Origin: a virus | Virus record (IMG/VR): IMGVR_UViG_3300037541_000705 | Coordinates: 1-54,159 of that record | DNA length: 54,159 nucleotides | Direction: 5' to 3' (one strand) | In this document: positions 15,166 through 23,800 of the stretch, one piece after another | Layout: each line of letters starts with the position of its first letter | Position numbering within the stretch: position 1 is the first letter of the stretch | Notes under the pieces: model-generated | The model's input: only the letters and a program-made list of their open reading frames with translations | What the model was told of the DNA's origin: nothing | Database searches by the model: none | Program-made: the position numbers and the translations under genes

Positions 15166-16002
15166 ATGTCTAATCTTATCAAGAATTGGAATGATCGCGC
15201 TATCCGTATTCGCAGCGATCGCTATGTTTCGTTAACCGATATGGCGCAAGCCAGTGGTAAATTGTTTGGTCATTGGAATAACCTCAAGTCCACAAAGTCT
15301 TATTTAAAAGCTCTTGAAAGCGTTATCCAGATCAAGATAACGGACTTGGTGCAAGTCATTCAAGGTGGCGACTCACAAAATCAAGGCACATGGGGACACC
15401 CTAAAGTAGCGATCCGTTTTGCTCAATGGTGTAGTGATGAGTTTGCGGTACAAGTAGATATTTGGACTGATGAACTCATGACGACTGGTAAAGTCGAGTT
15501 AGTTCCATCGCAACCCGCACTACCTCAAACATTTTCTGAAGCTTTGCGGCTTGCTGCTGACTTGGAAGATCAAAAGCAAAAGTTGATGGCAGAAAACCAA
15601 GCTTTGCAGATTGAAGTTCAGACTCTAGAACCCAAAGCCGATCGCTATGATTTAATTCTGGCTACTGATGGATGGATGACTGGCGAAGAGATTGTTAAGC
15701 AGTTGAATATCCCCAAGTTCTCGGTTCGCAAGCTTTATGACATTTTGCGTAAGGAGAAAGTACTATTTAAGCGCCCTAGCGATGGAACTAATTTACCTTA
15801 CGCCAGTTGGCAGAATGAAGGACTTGCTACTATCCGTGATGGTCAATGCTTTGATGGACGCATGAGGTTTAGCCCTGCTTTCTCTTGGAAAGGATTGGAT
15901 CGCATTCTTGACCTATTGCGTAAACATCAAGTTATTCCCAAGGATAAGCAGTATCGATTTAACTTTGATTCTGACAAAATCGTAGCGATGAAGAGGGCTT
16001 AA
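15166..16002 (+). CDS. KilA-N domain phage antirepressor, 278 aa
   Basis: Residues about 5-105 match the KilA-N DNA-binding domain (VSLTDMAQASGK ... GTWGHPKVAIRFAQWCSDEFAVQVDIW). A coiled-coil linker (about 130-155) and a C-terminal phage-antirepressor domain (LATDGWMTGEEIVKQLNI ... LYDILRKEKVLF) follow. Proteins of this type bind repressors or DNA and relieve lysogenic repression. A related N-terminal domain is encoded at 47721. The gene has its own extended -10 promoter and is followed after 2 bp by the gene at 16005. Confidence 0.85.
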   Translation: MSNLIKNWNDRAIRIRSDRYVSLTDMAQASGKLFGHWNNLKSTKSYLKALESVIQIKITDLVQVIQGGDSQNQGTWGHPKVAIRFAQWCSDEFAVQVDIWTDELMTTGKVELVPSQPALPQTFSEALRLAADLEDQKQKLMAENQALQIEVQTLEPKADRYDLILATDGWMTGEEIVKQLNIPKFSVRKLYDILRKEKVLFKRPSDGTNLPYASWQNEGLATIRDGQCFDGRMRFSPAFSWKGLDRILDLLRKHQVIPKDKQYRFNFDSDKIVAMKRA

Positions 16003-16004
16003 TC

Positions 16005-16640
16005 ATGTTTGATAAAATTTATACAACTGATGAACTTGTCAAAATCCTTAGAGAAGAGCAAATGGCTTGCGTCAAAGGTCAGCGCACATTCCCTATGCCT
16101 GATAATGCCGAAGAAATCGCAAAGCAAACACCACTAGGCTCTATTTTGGGAGCGCAAAGATTATTTGAGGTTGGCTGTTATCATGAGTTTCGCGATCAAG
16201 TTCAGGAATATCAACTCACAAATAACATCTCTGGGCTTGAAATTAAAGTTTGCATTATTGGTGACAAGATTTATAGATTCCCTATCCCTGTCTGCCAATT
16301 AGAGCTAACTAAGGATGATTACCAAGTCCTGAAACTGGCTAAAGACGCTGTAGTTGACGCATTCCTTAGTGCTGTTGATGAGCTTACCTATTTGAGCTTT
16401 AGTCATGAGGACAAGTCCCATGCACAATTTGACATCGAAACAACTATCGGGTATGTCAGGCACTTTGCGGATTTTTGTGATTGGGCTGAAATTGTTACAG
16501 CAGACGATCTTGAAACCACAATAAATCTTGGCTATGGTGATTACCATGCATCTGTTTTTATTGCTTCAGTCTCAGAAGCTGCAAAATATTCTGATTCAGT
16601 TTGGTTTTCTTCAGCTAAAGCTTGCAAAATTAACGGGTAA
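16005..16640 (+). CDS. Hypothetical protein, 211 aa
   Basis: Acidic soluble alpha/beta protein, no recognised family. It is placed 2 bp after the antirepressor stop and 4 bp before the J-domain gene, so it is part of the same transcript. No catalytic motif stands out. Confidence 0.6.
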   Translation: MFDKIYTTDELVKILREEQMACVKGQRTFPMPDNAEEIAKQTPLGSILGAQRLFEVGCYHEFRDQVQEYQLTNNISGLEIKVCIIGDKIYRFPIPVCQLELTKDDYQVLKLAKDAVVDAFLSAVDELTYLSFSHEDKSHAQFDIETTIGYVRHFADFCDWAEIVTADDLETTINLGYGDYHASVFIASVSEAAKYSDSVWFSSAKACKING

Positions 16641-16644
16641 AACA

Positions 16645-17091
16645 ATGAGTATCAAAATCAAATTCTCATTCGATGAATTGCGCCGCCGCGCCGCTAAGAT
16701 GCTTGATGTGCATCCCAGCTATATTGATAATGTATGCCCGTCTGAGGGTGGTACAAAGTTCTATGTGACTTACCGAGCTTGGAAAATCAGAGGCTACGGT
16801 TTGCATGGTGCAACATTCACAATTTGGCAATTCGTCGAGGCGTTGCCAATCGAAAATATGACGGGTAGCGTTGAGACTTTCTGGGATAAAGGGATTGATT
16901 CTGTTCTTGCTGTTTTGGGCTTGGATAAGTTTCCAAATAGTGAGAGGGAAATCAAATCTGCTTACCGCAAACAGGCGAAATTACATCACCCTGATACGGG
17001 CGGCGATCCTAACAAATTTCGTGAGGTGCAAATGGCTTATGAGACTGCGATCAATTTGTTGCCTGAGTTGAGAAGAGCATATGGAAAATGA
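16645..17091 (+). CDS. J-domain (DnaJ-like) protein, 148 aa
   Basis: The C-terminal half is a J-domain: helix II SEREIKSAYRKQAKLHHPD with the HPD tripeptide at residues 115-117, the loop TGGDP, then helix III FREVQMAYETAI. J-domains recruit and stimulate Hsp70/DnaK. The N-terminal 90 residues are unrelated to DnaJ and may bind the phage target delivered to host DnaK, for example in replication or virion assembly. ATG 16645 is chosen because the longer frame from 16528 runs inside the previous gene. Confidence 0.75.
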   Translation: MSIKIKFSFDELRRRAAKMLDVHPSYIDNVCPSEGGTKFYVTYRAWKIRGYGLHGATFTIWQFVEALPIENMTGSVETFWDKGIDSVLAVLGLDKFPNSEREIKSAYRKQAKLHHPDTGGDPNKFREVQMAYETAINLLPELRRAYGK

Positions 17092-17236
17092 GCAATTCGA
17101 CATCACCAAAGCCGTACCAAGGGCAAACCCAAAGCCCAAAGTACACAACCCGTTCCCCATCGATACGAGCGCATTAACCAAGCGCTTGATTCGGGAATAT
17201 TATCCTGAGTTAGAACATCGGTTGAATGGGGATTGA
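17081..17236 (+). CDS. Small coupled protein, 51 aa
   Basis: An ATG at 17081 lies inside the last codons of the J-domain gene, giving an 11-bp overlap. The product is basic, proline-rich in the middle (PRANPKPKVHNPFPIDTS) and helical at the end (ALTKRLIREYYPELEHRL). No family recognised; the coupling suggests it acts with the J-domain protein. Confidence 0.55.
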   Translation: MENEQFDITKAVPRANPKPKVHNPFPIDTSALTKRLIREYYPELEHRLNGD

Positions 17237-17292
17237 TAGTTTGGCTCAAACTTTTGAATAGTATTTTTTTACCCTAAACCTAACAACTAACA

Positions 17293-18108
17293 ATGAAATC
17301 AAGAACTGCTTCATTGCGGGATCTTACCCCTGCAACATTTTTAAAATATGAAAGGTTAAATTGTTTGATTGAAAATCGTGCTAACCAACATGCAACCCTT
17401 TTAGTTAATATCCTTTTTGAAAACAATATTTTTTCGTTGATATCAAGGGTTGACGATCCTATTTTGGTTAAATCTTCATACGACAGAGAAGGCGAAAGAT
17501 TAAACAAGGATGAAGTTTTTTTTAAAGGCTATGCTCTTTTTTGCTGTGGTGAAAACCTTGCTGTTTTTAAAAAACAAATGGATGTGCCATACAACTCTTT
17601 CAAGGGCTTCAATTATTTGCAAATAATTGAAGCCCTTGAATCAAGGCAAAAGTACAGTTTTGACCGATTCAATTATCGTATAGAACCTTTTACGGAGGGT
17701 TTACTGGACTACAGATCTAGAATTGCAAAGCATGTTCTTAATTGCCCTTACTGCTATGCAAAACTTTCTGAATCCGTAGACTTTTTAAGTTTTAAAAAGA
17801 TCGCGAAATCTATAAACCTTTTTGGCTCTAACAATAGTTGTGACAAAGGCTTCACTCAATCTGATTTTAATAAAGCGATCTCCGATCTTGAGTCGCAAAT
17901 TACTGAGTTAAAAGCTAAGCATCCAGAGTTTGTTCATGCCACTATATTAAAGCCAGTTAGAGAGCCTATACAGCTAAATATGGTGCGTCTAGATATGATA
18001 ACTGATGAAGATGAAGTCTCTGCTAATCCTGAAGAAACTATCTATGATCGCATGAAGGCTTTTGCCTCTGAAAATGGCATTGAAATTAAAACGATGCAAA
18101 CTGCTTAA
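17293..18108 (+). CDS. Hypothetical protein with internal 42-bp DNA palindrome, 271 aa
   Basis: Basic, soluble protein with a CPYC motif at about residues 153-156 and further cysteines; no family recognised. The codons for about residues 103-116 (SFKGFNYLQIIEAL) are written as a perfect 42-bp DNA palindrome (17599-17640). The gene is followed by a strong terminator. Confidence 0.65.
   Translation: MKSRTASLRDLTPATFLKYERLNCLIENRANQHATLLVNILFENNIFSLISRVDDPILVKSSYDREGERLNKDEVFFKGYALFCCGENLAVFKKQMDVPYNSFKGFNYLQIIEALESRQKYSFDRFNYRIEPFTEGLLDYRSRIAKHVLNCPYCYAKLSESVDFLSFKKIAKSINLFGSNNSCDKGFTQSDFNKAISDLESQITELKAKHPEFVHATILKPVREPIQLNMVRLDMITDEDEVSANPEETIYDRMKAFASENGIEIKTMQTA
17599..17640. repeat. Perfect 42-bp palindrome inside a coding region
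   Basis: The 21 bases 17599-17619 are the exact reverse complement of 17620-17640, with no spacer. In DNA it could extrude as a cruciform or bind a symmetric protein; in RNA it forms a 19- to 20-bp hairpin. Confidence 0.9.
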
Positions 18109-18135
18109 TTTTTAAGCTTAGAATTGCTGTAAAAT

Positions 18136-18168
18136 AAAAGCTAGTTGTCGCCAAACAACTAGCTTTTT
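18136..18168 (+). terminator. Intrinsic terminator
   Basis: AAAAGCTAGTTGT (18136-18148) pairs perfectly with ACAACTAGCTTTT (18155-18167) around a 6-base loop and ends in a T-run. It closes the transcript of the 17293-18108 gene. Confidence 0.9.
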
Positions 18169-18196
18169 AACTATTCAGGAATACTGGTATATACCT

Positions 18197-19387
18197 ATGA
18201 CTAATACTGTAGAGCATACATACATGCTTAATGCGATTGAAATTGTCGAATTTTCGTCGTACAGCGCAAAAAAGTTTTTGATAGTTGCGAGAGCGTCCGA
18301 TCTCCTTGCTGAGAGCGCTAATCCAATCCCTCGGACTGTTTTACCTATTCACGCTAATTTGCGTGAGCCAAGCGCTAAAAGCATTGCTGTGAAAGCAATC
18401 TTGACTAGCATCGAAAAAGACCTGTTTCACGAAATCAGCGACCCTATTCAAATTGCTTGCAAGTCTGTAAAACAATATCTAGGAAAGCCCGTACAGGGGA
18501 AACCTCAAGAGCGTGGTTTGTTTATGCAGTTTGACAATGTGACAGATGGAGTCATGGATGGGGCGCACAGGCTTCATGCTCTATGGCTTGCTAAAGCCAA
18601 TGGCTTTAATCTTGACAATGTGCGTGTGACTTTGATGGTGTCTGAAGGTGTGGACATCAAGGCTAAGTGTTTGGAGCTAAACACTTACAGCGCACCAACT
18701 AAGATTGCGCTAATGGATAAAAATGGCAATTTTGACCACATCAAAACCTTGTACGCTGATTCATTCCCATTTATCCGATACCATGATAATCAGTCTGGAA
18801 CGTCAGATCATCCTTTGTGTGCTGTCAGGAATATAGACATGCTGCTCAGACGGTGTACTGGGAAAACCATTCAATCTTTTTCTAAACAATCTAGAGGGGC
18901 GTTAGGCGCAGACAAGACGAGAGCGCCTTTGTCTTCAGGTGTTAATCCCGACATCAAATATTGGGATTTACTCCATGACATCTACCCTACACTTGTTTCT
19001 CTTTTTGAGTTATTTGAGAAAGCCGCGATCGCTCAAGAGAGCCGATTTCTTTTGGTTCCTCGGAATGCAAACCTCTATGCTCAACTCATGGATGGGCGTA
19101 AATTTGCGGTTAAGGTCTCAAGTCAGCAGTTGATTTATTTGCTGATGTCTGCATTGTCTGTAAACTTTAATCAGGAAACAGGTTCTTGGAATGTGCCATT
19201 AAAAAAGATTGGTAAAATCTTGATTAAAGCCGCTTGGCAAGGATTTAAAGAGAAGCATACACAAAAGCGCTTTCATGGCTCTGCAAGTGCCGTCATTGCC
19301 GATCCTCGTATGGCTGAGTTTATATTGAGCGCCGCCGATCTTGCCTATGCCAAATATGTAGATCGAGGCAGCGATATAGCCGCATAA
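18197..19387 (+). CDS. AIPR / DGQHR-like protein, 396 aa
   Basis: The segment DGVMDGAHRLHALWLAK (about 117-133) resembles the DGQHR motif of AIPR (abortive-infection phage-resistance) and DndB/ParB-like proteins. It is followed by a VRVTLMVSEGVDIKAKCLELNTY block, where AIPR relatives have strands and a conserved Asn. Such proteins occur in defence loci and on mobile elements, often with unknown biochemistry; some have ParB-like fold sites. Here it is an isolated gene between two terminators, which fits a cargo (moron) gene, possibly for superinfection exclusion. The family call is moderate only. Confidence 0.5.
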   Translation: MTNTVEHTYMLNAIEIVEFSSYSAKKFLIVARASDLLAESANPIPRTVLPIHANLREPSAKSIAVKAILTSIEKDLFHEISDPIQIACKSVKQYLGKPVQGKPQERGLFMQFDNVTDGVMDGAHRLHALWLAKANGFNLDNVRVTLMVSEGVDIKAKCLELNTYSAPTKIALMDKNGNFDHIKTLYADSFPFIRYHDNQSGTSDHPLCAVRNIDMLLRRCTGKTIQSFSKQSRGALGADKTRAPLSSGVNPDIKYWDLLHDIYPTLVSLFELFEKAAIAQESRFLLVPRNANLYAQLMDGRKFAVKVSSQQLIYLLMSALSVNFNQETGSWNVPLKKIGKILIKAAWQGFKEKHTQKRFHGSASAVIADPRMAEFILSAADLAYAKYVDRGSDIAA

Positions 19388-19442
19388 GCTAAAATAACCA
19401 TGCAAGGTTAAACCCTATTCATTAGCGTTGAGTCAACCCCTT

Positions 19443-19492
19443 GCAACAAAAAGACCATTTTCCTGTCATCGGGAAAATGGTCTTTTTGTTGC
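19443..19492. terminator. Very strong bidirectional terminator, 21-bp stem
   Basis: GCAACAAAAAGACCATTTTCC at 19443-19463 pairs perfectly with its complement at 19472-19492 around an 8-base loop. The T-run sits inside the right arm. It separates the AIPR-like gene from the convergent gene at 19514. Confidence 0.9.
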
Positions 19493-19513
19493 GTTTAATC
19501 AATCGTTTAGATA

Positions 19514-19822
19514 TCACTTCATTTTAGCGATCGCCTCTAGCAAAGCATCAATCATCTTATCTTTGCGCCGCATTTGGTCACGCAAAATATCAACTTCATC
19601 CTCGCTTAGTTCTTCAGCCTCTACTATTTGGTTATGATTTTCGGGATGCGCTTGCGACTCGACTAAGTTCAGATACTCATCAAAGGTTATTTGCTTATCA
19701 GGGTTTACAGCGCAATATTCGGTGTATAGTTGCATCATGTGACGGGTAATTGCAACACGCACCTCTGGATAGAGATCGATTTTATAGATTTTGTCTTCGA
19801 GTTGTAGATTGAAAGTTGTCAT
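19514..19822 (-). CDS. Hypothetical protein, 102 aa
   Basis: Soluble, acidic, helical protein with a coiled-coil-like C-terminus (DQMRRKDKMIDALLEAIAKMK). It is divergent from the gene at 19952 and shares the promoter region with the palindromic operator at 19873-19894. It may be the regulator of that region, but no DNA-binding domain is clear. Confidence 0.55.
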   Translation of the reverse strand: MTTFNLQLEDKIYKIDLYPEVRVAITRHMMQLYTEYCAVNPDKQITFDEYLNLVESQAHPENHNQIVEAEELSEDEVDILRDQMRRKDKMIDALLEAIAKMK

Positions 19823-19864
19823 CGCTTCACCTTAGCTTTTGATTATTTTAAAGCAAAATAGTAC

Positions 19865-19894
19865 TTGACAATAATATTAGTACGTACTAATATT
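19865..19894 (+). promoter_or_regulatory. Near-consensus sigma70 promoter with a 22-bp palindromic operator
   Basis: TTGACA (19865-19870), a 17-bp spacer and TAATAT (19888-19893) form an almost perfect promoter for the gene at 19952. A perfect 22-bp palindrome (19873-19894, centre GTAC|GTAC) fills the spacer and the -10 box, so a dimeric repressor bound there would block RNA polymerase. A small hairpin AACAGC/GCTGTT follows in the leader at about 19903-19919. Confidence 0.75.
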
Positions 19895-19951
19895 TAGAGG
19901 TCAACAGCGTAGCGCTGTTTCTAGTCCTATACCTCCTGCGGTGTATTAGTC

Positions 19952-20395
19952 ATGATCAATCAAAAATCAATTGAACGGTATGTTGATTATCAGCCTGTGC
20001 TGGTAAAACAGACATTTGCAGCGTTGCTAGACAATAAAAGCACTGCAACACAAAACGCAGTTTCTAGTTTCTCGGATAGGGTTAAGGTTTTTCTAAATCG
20101 TGCTGGAATTGCTACTGTGTCAACGGAAAACTGGTTTGCCGATGTTTCTGAAGAATTTGATATTGATTCTTTAATGGATATTTTAAGAGGCGAATCACTA
20201 AAAGAAACCCAAACTTTTGCTTTTAAATTACAAAAGGTTGTATTTGGATGGGCTTTAGATCGCCTTTTGGGATATGTTCTTGATCTCAACTTTTCTCATC
20301 TTTCTTACTCAGATCGCATGTCTGTAGGTGACGGTTTGTATTTAGCGGCTTTACACAAAGAAGCTGTAAAAAAGACTGCAAAAACTAGGGTGTAA
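19952..20395 (+). CDS. Hypothetical protein, 147 aa
   Basis: Helical soluble protein with no recognised domain. It is expressed from the palindrome-controlled promoter at 19865 and is followed after 2 bp by a two-helix membrane protein, with which it likely forms an operon. An immunity or exclusion role is possible because such tightly repressed, separately transcribed genes are often lysogeny cargo (inference). Confidence 0.6.
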   Translation: MINQKSIERYVDYQPVLVKQTFAALLDNKSTATQNAVSSFSDRVKVFLNRAGIATVSTENWFADVSEEFDIDSLMDILRGESLKETQTFAFKLQKVVFGWALDRLLGYVLDLNFSHLSYSDRMSVGDGLYLAALHKEAVKKTAKTRV

Positions 20396-20397
20396 CC

Positions 20398-20640
20398 ATG
20401 AAAAATTTTCTACTCGCATTTAGAAAATATGCCTTTGAGTATTCAAGATACTTTGCTATTCGTTTACCTGTTTGGATTGTCGCTGGTATCTTTGCTTACA
20501 TGATGCTGATTTCGCCTTTGTTCTCAAAACAACAGTACGGATGGCTAACTGCATATACTTTGATCGTCGCGATTTATCCTACATGGGTTGAAATTATTGA
20601 GAATATCGTCACTAAAGCCTTAGAAGATGACAAAACGTAA
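20398..20640 (+). CDS. Small two-helix membrane protein, 80 aa
   Basis: Two hydrophobic segments (about 24-41 PVWIVAGIFAYMMLISPL and 48-64 GWLTAYTLIVAIYPTWV) follow a basic amphipathic N-terminus. Topology fits a holin or a superinfection-exclusion membrane protein. It overlaps the next gene by 14 bp. Confidence 0.55.
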   Translation: MKNFLLAFRKYAFEYSRYFAIRLPVWIVAGIFAYMMLISPLFSKQQYGWLTAYTLIVAIYPTWVEIIENIVTKALEDDKT

Positions 20641-20815
20641 AGCAGGAAGACCCCGCACTGACTGGCAAAGGCTTAATTTAAAGCTTTTACCAGAAGTAAT
20701 TAAAAACATGAGAGCGATCGCTATGTCTGAAGGGTTTGTCATCAAGCAAGGCGATCGCATGGGAGAGCCAAGTATCTCAGCTTGGTTAAACAGTATCTAT
20801 AAACCAAAAGAGTAA
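20627..20815 (+). CDS. Small RHH-like basic protein, 62 aa
   Basis: Starts with an AT-hook-like KRKAGRPRTD, then RLNLKLLPEVIKNMRAIAMSEG, which has the strand-helix-helix pattern of ribbon-helix-helix regulators. It may be the repressor that binds the 22-bp palindrome upstream of this three-gene operon. Last gene before a strong terminator. Confidence 0.5.
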   Translation: MTKRKAGRPRTDWQRLNLKLLPEVIKNMRAIAMSEGFVIKQGDRMGEPSISAWLNSIYKPKE

Positions 20816-20860
20816 AATTAAAAGCCCTATCTTGACAATATCAAGATAGGGCTTTTAATT
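20816..20860. terminator. Bidirectional terminator, 20-bp stem
   Basis: Bases 20816-20835 pair perfectly with 20841-20860 around a CAATA loop, with A-rich and T-rich outer parts. It ends both the plus-strand operon and the minus-strand tape measure gene. Confidence 0.9.
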
Positions 20861-23800
20861 TACATACTCAACGCCGCCGCCCGTTGCATCTCTCTCTGTA
20901 TCTGCAAAGCGATCTCTGTAGCATTACCACTGCCAGTAGTCACATTTACGTTATAGGTTTTATTGCCACCCGAATTATTAAGCACGTTCTTAGTCTGGTT
21001 TGCGGGCAACACATTAGAGCCTCTAGGCAATGTCACAAGCTCAGCACCTCGTTCTCCTACCAATGCCGCGCCGCCTACAAAGTTGGTAACGCCACTGGCA
21101 AAAGCTGGAACTTTACCCACGCCTACAGCGCCGCTAAGTGGTGATGCACCTTTAGTTACTGCCAATGCATTAATAATTTGCTGTGCAGACTTACCAAGGA
21201 TTTGTTGAATCTCTATGGCAGATGCTTTATCTAAGGCTCTCTGAGATTCCTTAAATGCTCTCTCCCGTTCGATTTTCTGATCCTCAAATGCGCGATCGAG
21301 TGCTAGCTCTTTCTCCTTTTGAGCTAGCTTAATTGTCTCTAATTCAGCATCAGCAGCTTTTTTGGCTGCTAAGTCTTCGTTGGTTTGTTGGAGTTTTAAA
21401 GCCCGCTCATCGGCTGCTTGTTGTGTTTTCAGCGCTGCAAGTTCGCCTCTCTCGAAAGCTAATTTGCTAGCCTGTAACTCAGCTTCGATTTTCTGTTTTT
21501 CGGGTTTGAGTACAGTGTTCTCAAAGTTCAGTTTTGCGGTGTTTTGCTCAGCATCAAAAGCAAGCTTAGCGGCATTTTGCTCAGCTTCAAAAGCTTTGTC
21601 ACTAGCTCTCTTCTCTTCAGTGCGCTTTGCATCTTCAGCTTTATCAATTTCTAGCTGCTTAGCTTTGTTCGCTTTCTCAAGTTCGGCAATAGCAAACTCT
21701 ACTTTTTTCTGTTCCTCACCTGTAGCGATCGCTGATACTTGGGCTAGTTGTTTAGCCTGTGCAACTAACTGCTCTTGACTTTGTACACCGCCCTGTCCTT
21801 GTGTAGCAGCTTGCGCTCTAATGCGATCCTCTTCTTTGATTTGCGCCGCAATCTTGGCGCGATCTTCTGGTTTAGCAGTGGCGATCGCACCCTCATTACT
21901 GATTAGCTGCTTAGCACCTGATAGAGCCTCACTTGCTTGTTTGTCACGTTGAGCGCGTTGCGCTGCAAATGCCTCATCGTTTTTGCGTTGTTTCTCTGCT
22001 CTCTGTTCTTTAAGCGCGTTTTGCTTATCGTCAAATTGCTGCTTGAGTGCGTTGAGTTTCTCCTCATTCGCACGCTTCTTAGCATCAAGAGCATCTTCAA
22101 GTTGTAGCTTTTTGGCGTTCTGAGTATCATCAAATGCCCTTTGCTTATCTTGTAGAGCTAGAGTTTGTTTTTCCTTTAGTGCTTCAGTTTCTAGCGCTTG
22201 TCTGCGATCTAGCTCACCTTTTGCGAGTGCGTTTTTCTCTTCGATAGCCTTGATTACATCGGCATTTTCGCGATCGCGCTTAGCTTTACCATCGTCAAAG
22301 GAGCGCTTGATTGATTTTTCTGCGTCTTGGTTTTGGGTTTCCTTAAGTGCGATCGCTTGTTTGCGTTGTGCATCGGTAACTTCTGCGATTGCAGCTACTT
22401 CTTTAGTTGCAGATTCTTTCAAAAAAGCTACGCGATCATCTAACAGCTTTTTCCTTTGAGCAAAGCTTGCAATCTCATTATTTAATTGTTTCTTTAATAC
22501 AGGATTGTCTCCAGCTTGTGCTGATTGAGCTTTTAACGAGTCTATGGTTGCATCAATATTTTCTTTTTGCTCTGCAACTTTTTTAGTAAACTCTTCGATC
22601 CCCTTTTCCCCTAGTCGGGCTTTGTCGCCAGCATCTAAAGTGTTTAGACCGTATTCTGTTAATAATTGGTTGCTTCGACCAATTATTTGGTCATATTCCT
22701 TTTGGGCTTCAGCAAATTTAATAACCTCTTTTTGTTCGCTAAGTCTAGAGTTAAATGGGTTCACAAAACCGCCTTGTTTGCCCAGACTATTGTCATCTAC
22801 GATTGGTGCGGTATCGATTTTCCCTCTAGCAGCATCAAGTTCTTTCAGCTTGTCTTTTAATTCGTTAACGCTTTTGGTGCTATTTGAAACATTGAAAGCA
22901 TCAGCTAATGGCTTAGCAGCAGCGACTAATGAGCCTACTGCTAATGCTACTAACCCTAAAGGGCTTAAAACTCCCGCTACAGCTGTAGCGAAACCCGCAA
23001 AGCTTGCATTAGCTATAACAGCAGCAGCCGCCGTTTTAACTCCAAGCAATGTCACCTGAGTACTACCTAAAGCAACAGCCGCCGTCCATGTTTGCGTAAT
23101 AGCTGTAGCTGCTACGGTTTTAGCGGAACTAGCCGCCGTAGCGATCCCTGCTAATGTTACCTCTTTAGCTAAAAATGCGTTTGCGGTGGCAGCAAATCCC
23201 GTAACTGTTGCATATGTACCTGTTACGGCTGTATTTGCAGCAAAAGCTAACTTAAGCGAAGCAAAAGCCGCGATTGTAGGCTGTGTAACAGCTAAAAGCC
23301 CTGTGATTACAGCAGATATACCAACAAAACTAGCGCCTAATCCTACGATGATCGCTATTAAACTTTGAGCTGGTTCTGGGATAGATTGAAATGCTGTTAC
23401 CAGCAATCTAGCGCCGCCGATCAAAGGGTTGAATATAGCAGTCTGGTTAATCTTCTCGCCTAATGTTGCGAGTGCATTTTGAGCTTCGTTAGCAAATCCT
23501 ACTAATGTTGATTTAGCCTTATCAAAGTTTGCTTGTGTTAGCCCCGCACTTTCTCCACTAGCCCTGATGTTTGCCTCTAGCTTGCCAAGATTATTGATCG
23601 CTGGTTGAATTGCTGCTACGGCTTCAATACTGCCAAAAAGCTTACTAAATGAATCACCTGTCGCCTTTCCAGAGTTCTTAACATCGGCAAGAATACCGTT
23701 AAGCCCCTTGGTTCGCAATGCAGTCGCGTCAAACTTAATCCCTAGTCTTTCAGCTTCTTTAGCTGCATCTGCGGACGGCTTAATTGTTGAAGCTAGAGCC

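Noticed and set aside
21362-23368. Plus-strand ORFs inside the tape measure gene
   Set aside because: Ser/Ala/Leu-rich shadow frames opposite the Lys/Glu/Ala coiled coil; no ribosome binding sites.
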